Below, in pieces: positions 30,853 to 34,242 of a DNA stretch of 34,242 nt (its first letter is position 1; each line of letters begins with the position of its first letter). The notes under the pieces were generated by a model. It saw only the letters and a list, made by a program, of their open reading frames with translations. It searched no databases and was not told the origin of the DNA. The DNA comes from a virus. The translations under genes and the position numbers were made by a program. The stretch is taken from IMG/VR virus record IMGVR_UViG_3300036651_000511, positions 1-34,242 of that record; one strand, 5' to 3'.

Positions 30853-31163
30853 ACCGCGAAGAGCGTCGCCGCTCGAATCGCAACGTGAAGCGCGAGCTCG
30901 CCGCCCAGGGCGTTGCCGCCGTGTCGCGTATCTCGATCGAGCACGACGCGATCGTCGCCGCGCAGGAGAAGGGCGTCGACCTCGTTGACCTCGTCATGTT
31001 GCACGTCGACCAGGCGTTGCATGCGCTCATCGATCAGGGCGGCGACATTCTCGGCAAGACGGTCGTGCTCATCGGTGAGCACCCCGACGAGCCGGGCGCC
31101 GTGACGATCGAGGCGAAGGTCGCGACCCTCGTGAAGGCCGACAATGGCGGCGCAGCCCTGTAA
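30849..31163 (+). CDS. Small protein upstream of the HNH nuclease, unknown function
   Basis: A 104-residue protein starting with GTG in a GTGA overlap. A basic N-terminus (NREERRRSNRNVKRELAAQG) is followed by a helix-strand core (DLVDLVMLHVDQALHALIDQ, GKTVVLIGEHPDEPGAVTIE). It overlaps the nuclease gene by 20 bases. Function unknown. Confidence 0.6.
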   Translation: MNREERRRSNRNVKRELAAQGVAAVSRISIEHDAIVAAQEKGVDLVDLVMLHVDQALHALIDQGGDILGKTVVLIGEHPDEPGAVTIEAKVATLVKADNGGAAL

Positions 31164-31956
31164 GGAGTGCGGCCGACGCCCGAAGGCGCCGGGCCGTCAC
31201 CGTTGCCTGACGTGTCAACTCAGACACGAGCCGATCGGCGATCAGGTGGCGGCGGCGGCTCGGCGCTTGGCGATGGTGCCCGAGGAGTTGCGCCGCAAGC
31301 GCTCGAAGAGCATCGTCGCTCTCGCGCCGGCGGGGACCTCGTGGTGCGCCGGATGCCAGAGCTTCCGCGACCTCGAAGACTTCAGCAAGGGCGCGACGGC
31401 CTGCCGCGCATGCTCGAGCGCTCGCTCGCACGCGGCGATGGTCGCGAAGACCTACGGCATCACGAGCGACGACTACGCGACGCTGCTCGAGGCGCAAGAG
31501 GGGCGGTGCGCTATCTGCGGCGCGCGGCCGAAGTCGAAGCGCCTGGCCGTCGACCATGATCACAAGACCGGCGCGGTTCGCGGGCTTCTCTGCTCGCGCT
31601 GTAACCACGAGCTCATGGGCGCGGCGTGGGATTCGCTCGCGATCGCCTCGTCGCTCTGGCACTACATGAATACGCCGCCCGCCTCGGGCGCATGGGTGAC
31701 GCCGGCCGAGCAGCCGCTTCTCATGCCTGACGATGGAGGCGCTCAGCGCCCGCCTGACGCCTCGGACGACTTCGACGCCCTCGTGGTCACGGATGCCGCG
31801 AAAGCCTCAGAGCGGCGAAGCGGGCCCGGAAAGAGCACCGTTTCCGACGATGCATGCGGAAGGCCCCATTACTTGCCGACGGGATCACAGAGCATTCCGG
31901 GCAAGCGTGGGGCCTGGCGCGTATGGGTCGAGCCCGACGGGGATGCCCCGTTCTAG
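31144..31956 (+). CDS. Endonuclease VII-like HNH nuclease with extra zinc pairs
   Basis: A 270-residue protein starting MAAQPCKECGRRPKAPGRHR. The nuclease core CAICGARPKSKRLAVDHDH to LLCSRCNHELMG carries Cys122/Cys125, His138, His140, Cys150/Cys153 and the HNH-type DHDHKTG motif of recombination endonuclease VII. Two further Cys pairs sets occur before it: Cys6/Cys9 with Cys21/Cys24, and Cys68/Cys71 with Cys87/Cys90. The last 90 residues are Pro/Asp-rich. It may resolve branched DNA before packaging. It ends ten bases from the convergent holin gene. Confidence 0.87.
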   Translation: MAAQPCKECGRRPKAPGRHRCLTCQLRHEPIGDQVAAAARRLAMVPEELRRKRSKSIVALAPAGTSWCAGCQSFRDLEDFSKGATACRACSSARSHAAMVAKTYGITSDDYATLLEAQEGRCAICGARPKSKRLAVDHDHKTGAVRGLLCSRCNHELMGAAWDSLAIASSLWHYMNTPPASGAWVTPAEQPLLMPDDGGAQRPPDASDDFDALVVTDAAKASERRSGPGKSTVSDDACGRPHYLPTGSQSIPGKRGAWRVWVEPDGDAPF

Positions 31957-31966
31957 GCTTCGGCCT

Positions 31967-32233
31967 CTACTTGAAGGTGACGGTCGTCGACTTGAGCGCG
32001 ACCGCGGTACCCGTCACGCCCGAGCCGATAATGAAGGCGAGCGCGACGCTCACCCATTCGCCGGCGGTGACGTGCTCGTCGGCGAGCGCGGTGCCGAGTG
32101 CGGTGAGGCCACCGACGAGCGCGCCGGCGACGTAGCCGACGACGGCCTTCGCCGGGCCGAGGGTCACGTTCTGCGCGCTCGTCTTGATCGCGAGGTGATC
32201 CGGGCCGGGCGTCTGTGCGCTGGGATTCGTCAT
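31967..32233 (-). CDS. Holin-like membrane protein
   Basis: An 88-residue protein starting MTNPSAQTPGPDHLAIKTSA. Two transmembrane segments are visible: AVVGYVAGALVGGLTALGTA (about 30-50) and VSVALAFIIGSGVTGTAVAL (about 61-80), separated by DEHVTAGEW. The end is short and basic. This matches small holins common in actinobacterial phages, which permeabilise the membrane at lysis. It is the last gene of the leftward block, and the endolysin is encoded far away in the head block. Confidence 0.78.
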   Translation of the reverse strand: MTNPSAQTPGPDHLAIKTSAQNVTLGPAKAVVGYVAGALVGGLTALGTALADEHVTAGEWVSVALAFIIGSGVTGTAVALKSTTVTFK

Positions 32234-32242
32234 GCGGGCATT

Positions 32243-32905
32243 CTACCCGAGCGACGGCTCGCACGAGTAGGAGTAGGGCGGCGGGGTGCCGTTGATCTGG
32301 CAGACGTAGGTGACGCCGAGCATCGTGAACGAGTACGACTCGACCGCCCCGCTCGTGCCCGGTTCACCCTGCGGACCTTGCGGACCCTGCGCACCTTGCG
32401 GACCGGGCGCACCGGGCGCACCGGGCGCACCGTCGGCACCGGCCGGGCCGGGCTCACCCTGCGGGCCGACTGGCCCGGGTGCACCGTTCGTCCCGTCTCG
32501 CCCCTGCGCGCCGGGGGTCCCGGGCGCACCCTCGGGGCCGGCGGCGCCAGGCACGCCCATCCTGCCCTCGTCGCCGGCTGGACCGCTCGGGCCGCGCTCG
32601 CCGGGAGGCGACGAGGTGACGACATCGTCGGGCGCGTCGCCCTCGGGGCGCTCGCCGAGTTCGATGAGTTGCGCGTAGAGCTTCTCGCCGTTCGCCTGGC
32701 TCGCGGCCAGATCGTCGTAGAGTTCGGCGATCGTCGCCCGCTGCGAGGCGTTCGACGCGGCGAGGTAGATCGGGAGCCCGATCAGGATGACCGCGATAGC
32801 ACTGAAGATCAAGCCGGCGAAGGCTTGCCACGCGGTCGTGGCCCGCGGCGTGGGTTGCGCCCCGGGTACTTCGGCCAGGGGTACGGTATCGGGCTGCTCG
32901 GGCAC
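32243..32905 (-). CDS. Membrane-anchored collagen-like protein
   Basis: A 220-residue protein starting with GTG after GGAGGG. Residues about 25-50 form one transmembrane helix ([20 protein letters not shown]). A short coiled coil follows ([20 protein letters not shown]). From about 102 to 187 there are 28 unbroken Gly-X-Y triplets rich in GPQ, GAP and GEP, typical of trimeric collagen. The last 33 residues include two cysteines ([17 protein letters not shown]) and may cap the trimer. Collagen repeats are common in phage fibres, but here the N-terminal membrane helix and place between fibre and holin genes suggest a membrane-bound trimer or a tail-tip fibre with a hydrophobic root. Confidence 0.8.
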   Translation of the reverse strand: MPEQPDTVPLAEVPGAQPTPRATTAWQAFAGLIFSAIAVILIGLPIYLAASNASQRATIAELYDDLAASQANGEKLYAQLIELGERPEGDAPDDVVTSSPPGERGPSGPAGDEGRMGVPGAAGPEGAPGTPGAQGRDGTNGAPGPVGPQGEPGPAGADGAPGAPGAPGPQGAQGPQGPQGEPGTSGAVESYSFTMLGVTYVCQINGTPPPYSYSCEPSLG

Positions 32906-32908
32906 GGG

Positions 32909-33304
32909 TCACCCTCCTGCTGCGAGTTGCATGAGCGAGTTTAGCGTGAAGCCGCCGATGACCGAGAGCACCGTGCCCAGTAGTGCGAGGCCGATCGCCG
33001 TCCACGTCTTCGCGCGATCCTTGCGCGCCTGCTCGGCGGCTAGGTGCGCGTCATCCTTCAGGGCTTGGAGTCGGTCGCCGAGCGCCTTGTGCTCGTGATC
33101 CTTTGCCGACTCGATACCGTCGATGCTCGCGCGAAGCTGGGCAATCTCGCGCCCCTTCGCGCGATCCTTCTCCTCGAGCGCCCGCTTCTCGACCTCCCAG
33201 ACTTGCAGGGCGAGGTAGTTGCGACGGTCATCTCGAACCTCTTGCGCGAGGCCGCGGATGAGTCGGCCCAATTCGCCTAGCGTCATGGGCTCTTCGTCGG
33301 CCAC
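32909..33304 (-). CDS. Coiled-coil protein with C-terminal membrane anchor
   Basis: A 131-residue protein starting with GTG inside the preceding stop (TAGTG). A long charged helix spans about 8-100 (LGRLIRGLAQEVRDDRRNYL, EEKDRAKGREIAQLRASIDG, KALGDRLQALKDDAHLAAEQ). One transmembrane segment ends it (WTAIGLALLGTVLSVIGGFT). Proteins of this shape occur in actinophage lysis cassettes, sometimes called holin-like or membrane proteins. It could be a second holin, an anti-holin or a structural anchor. Confidence 0.7.
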   Translation of the reverse strand: MADEEPMTLGELGRLIRGLAQEVRDDRRNYLALQVWEVEKRALEEKDRAKGREIAQLRASIDGIESAKDHEHKALGDRLQALKDDAHLAAEQARKDRAKTWTAIGLALLGTVLSVIGGFTLNSLMQLAAGG

Positions 33305-34047
33305 TATTCCCCCTGGTCGTCGGCGCCTTTGTCACTCGTAAGGGTAGCAACTTCGGCGGCGAGGTCTTGGAACTCTGCGTAAAAGGATCGCATGCCCTCG
33401 AGCACGACGCCGGCGACGAGGTCGTGGCGGACGCCGAATGGCTTGCCCTCCTCGTCGTAGGTGACGAGCCACGGGAAGCCGGCGGCCTCGGAGTCCTCAG
33501 CGAGCAGCGAGAGCATTTCAGGCTGAAGCTCTTGGCTATAGGGCACGTCGGCGATATACCGGTAGTAGAACGCCTCGAGCCTGAGCACGTCGGCAACCGA
33601 GAAGCGGGCGGGCCGGATGTCGGTCTTGAAGCGGCGCGAGGAAGGCACGTAGCCGACGCGCCCGTCGAGGTGGATCCACGCCGCATTGTAGGCGCCGCCG
33701 CCTGAGAGGTTCGTCGCGTAGGCGCCCGTCGAGCGGAGCCCGCCCGAGAAGTCGCCGCCGTAGGCGCCGCTCACCGTGCCGGATGCGGTCACGTTGCCGG
33801 GCGCGATGTTGCCGGGCGACGCGATCTTCGCGTCGATCTGCGCCTTGTTGTAGGTGCCGTTCGCGATGTAGTCGTCGAGTTGGGCCTGGATGTCATTGAC
33901 GAGCGCGGTGAGCTCTTCGACGACCTGGGCGAGCTGCTCGCCCGAGGGTCGCTCGAGCGTATCGAGGCGACGACCAATCTGCTCGAGCTCGAGGATGAGG
34001 CCGGCCAATTCGGTCGGCGGCTGACCGCCCCGGTATCCGCCGCTCAT
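33304..34047 (-). CDS. Tail fibre protein with S74-type intramolecular chaperone domain
   Basis: A 247-residue protein with ATG overlapping the hub-like gene stop (ATGA). An N-terminal coiled coil (about 13-62) is followed by a short glycine-rich shaft (GNIAPGNVTASGTVSGAYGG). From about 124 the S74 chaperone pattern appears: IHLDGRVGYVPSSRRFKTDI with Ser136/Ser137 and Lys141, LRLEAFYYRYIAD, PWLVTYDEEGKPFGVRHDLV and a final helix GMRSFYAEFQDLAAEVATLT. Such domains trimerise fibres and usually cut themselves off before Ser. The shaft is very short, with no enzymatic body. Confidence 0.85.
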   Translation of the reverse strand: MSGGYRGGQPPTELAGLILELEQIGRRLDTLERPSGEQLAQVVEELTALVNDIQAQLDDYIANGTYNKAQIDAKIASPGNIAPGNVTASGTVSGAYGGDFSGGLRSTGAYATNLSGGGAYNAAWIHLDGRVGYVPSSRRFKTDIRPARFSVADVLRLEAFYYRYIADVPYSQELQPEMLSLLAEDSEAAGFPWLVTYDEEGKPFGVRHDLVAGVVLEGMRSFYAEFQDLAAEVATLTSDKGADDQGE

Positions 34048-34242
34048 GCGGACTCACCAAGTTCGCATTCGATCTTGATATCGTTCCCCGTCTCGTCCCC
34101 GCTGATGCCGGTGATGCGAATTCCGATGGCACCCTCGGGGAGATAGAGGTTCCCATCGGAGACATCGAGCGCCGCCCAGTCACCGGGGCGGTATTGGCCG
34201 AGAGCGAGCGCCGCGTCACCGCGCACAGTGAAGGAGAGGTTC
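34044..34242 (-). CDS. Minor tail (hub-like) protein, 3' part across the junction
   Basis: The minus frame reads in from the right end and stops at 34044 (GISGDETGNDIKIECELGES then A and stop). It is the continuation of the gene at 1-1080; bases 34114-34239 duplicate its segment at 2-127. It is therefore not a separate gene. The last three window bases do not match the left copy and probably represent an assembly edge error. Confidence 0.85.
   Translation of the reverse strand, partial: NLSFTVRGDAALALGQYRPGDWAALDVSDGNLYLPEGAIGIRITGISGDETGNDIKIECELGESA
34114..34239. repeat. End-redundant direct repeat, right copy
   Basis: Identical to 2-127 over 126 bases, giving a repeat unit of 34,112 bases. 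It lies within the hub-like tail gene. Confidence 0.95.

Noticed and set aside
32330-32600. Short regularly repeated sequence that could suggest a CRISPR or tandem repeat array
   Set aside because: The periodicity is 9-18 bases and in frame with Gly-X-Y codons; it is the collagen region of a coding gene.

Overview
The window looks like a complete genome, about 34.1 kb per unit, of a siphovirus (tailed phage, Caudoviricetes) of a high-GC Gram-positive host, most likely an actinobacterium. This rests on the strongly GC-rich coding sequence, frequent GTG starts, ATGA/GTGA stop-start overlaps, leaderless-type promoters and actinophage-like protein families. Host genus cannot be proven from the sequence. 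Bases 2-127 recur exactly at 34114-34239. Joining the ends restores one uninterrupted minor tail gene, so the map is circular or circularly permuted and was opened arbitrarily inside that gene.

Leftward block (minus strand, 18318 down to 1, then across the junction to 31967). It starts at a promoter near 18353 with five small overlapping genes. Next come small terminase, two short cysteine/histidine proteins, large terminase, portal, MuF-like protein, a small protein, an amidase endolysin, scaffold, major capsid protein, a post-capsid protein, head-tail adaptor, a stopper carrying a large inserted domain, an HK97 gp10-like protein, tail terminator, a small protein, tail tube, tail assembly chaperones joined by a -1 frameshift, tape measure, distal tail protein, two minor tail proteins, an S74-type fibre protein, a coiled-coil membrane protein, a membrane-anchored collagen-like protein and a holin-like protein. 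Strong GC hairpins follow the scaffold, capsid, post-capsid and tail tube genes.

Rightward block (plus strand, 18554-31956). It holds small unknown genes, a primase-polymerase/SF3 helicase, a C5-cytosine and a DPPY-type amino methyltransferase, a putative secreted coiled-coil protein, small membrane or unknown proteins, a Cas4/RecB-like PD-(D/E)XK nuclease, a possible ssDNA-binding protein and an endonuclease VII-like HNH protein. One gene in this block (22945-23190) is on the minus strand and encodes a ribbon-helix-helix protein. No integrase, CI-type repressor, DNA polymerase or tRNA was seen, which suggests a lytic phage that uses the host polymerase.

The most unusual feature is regulatory. 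A near-palindromic 15-bp element (CCATTGGCCGACCAC and variants) lies between the -35 and -10 boxes of four promoters: the leftward block promoter, the promoter of the ribbon-helix-helix gene and two rightward promoters. Three of these four, plus the first rightward promoter, place the -10 box only 6-7 bases before the start codon, as expected for leaderless mRNAs. This suggests a phage-wide switch run by the ribbon-helix-helix protein. A second unusual feature is a carbohydrate-binding-like domain inserted into the head-tail stopper.
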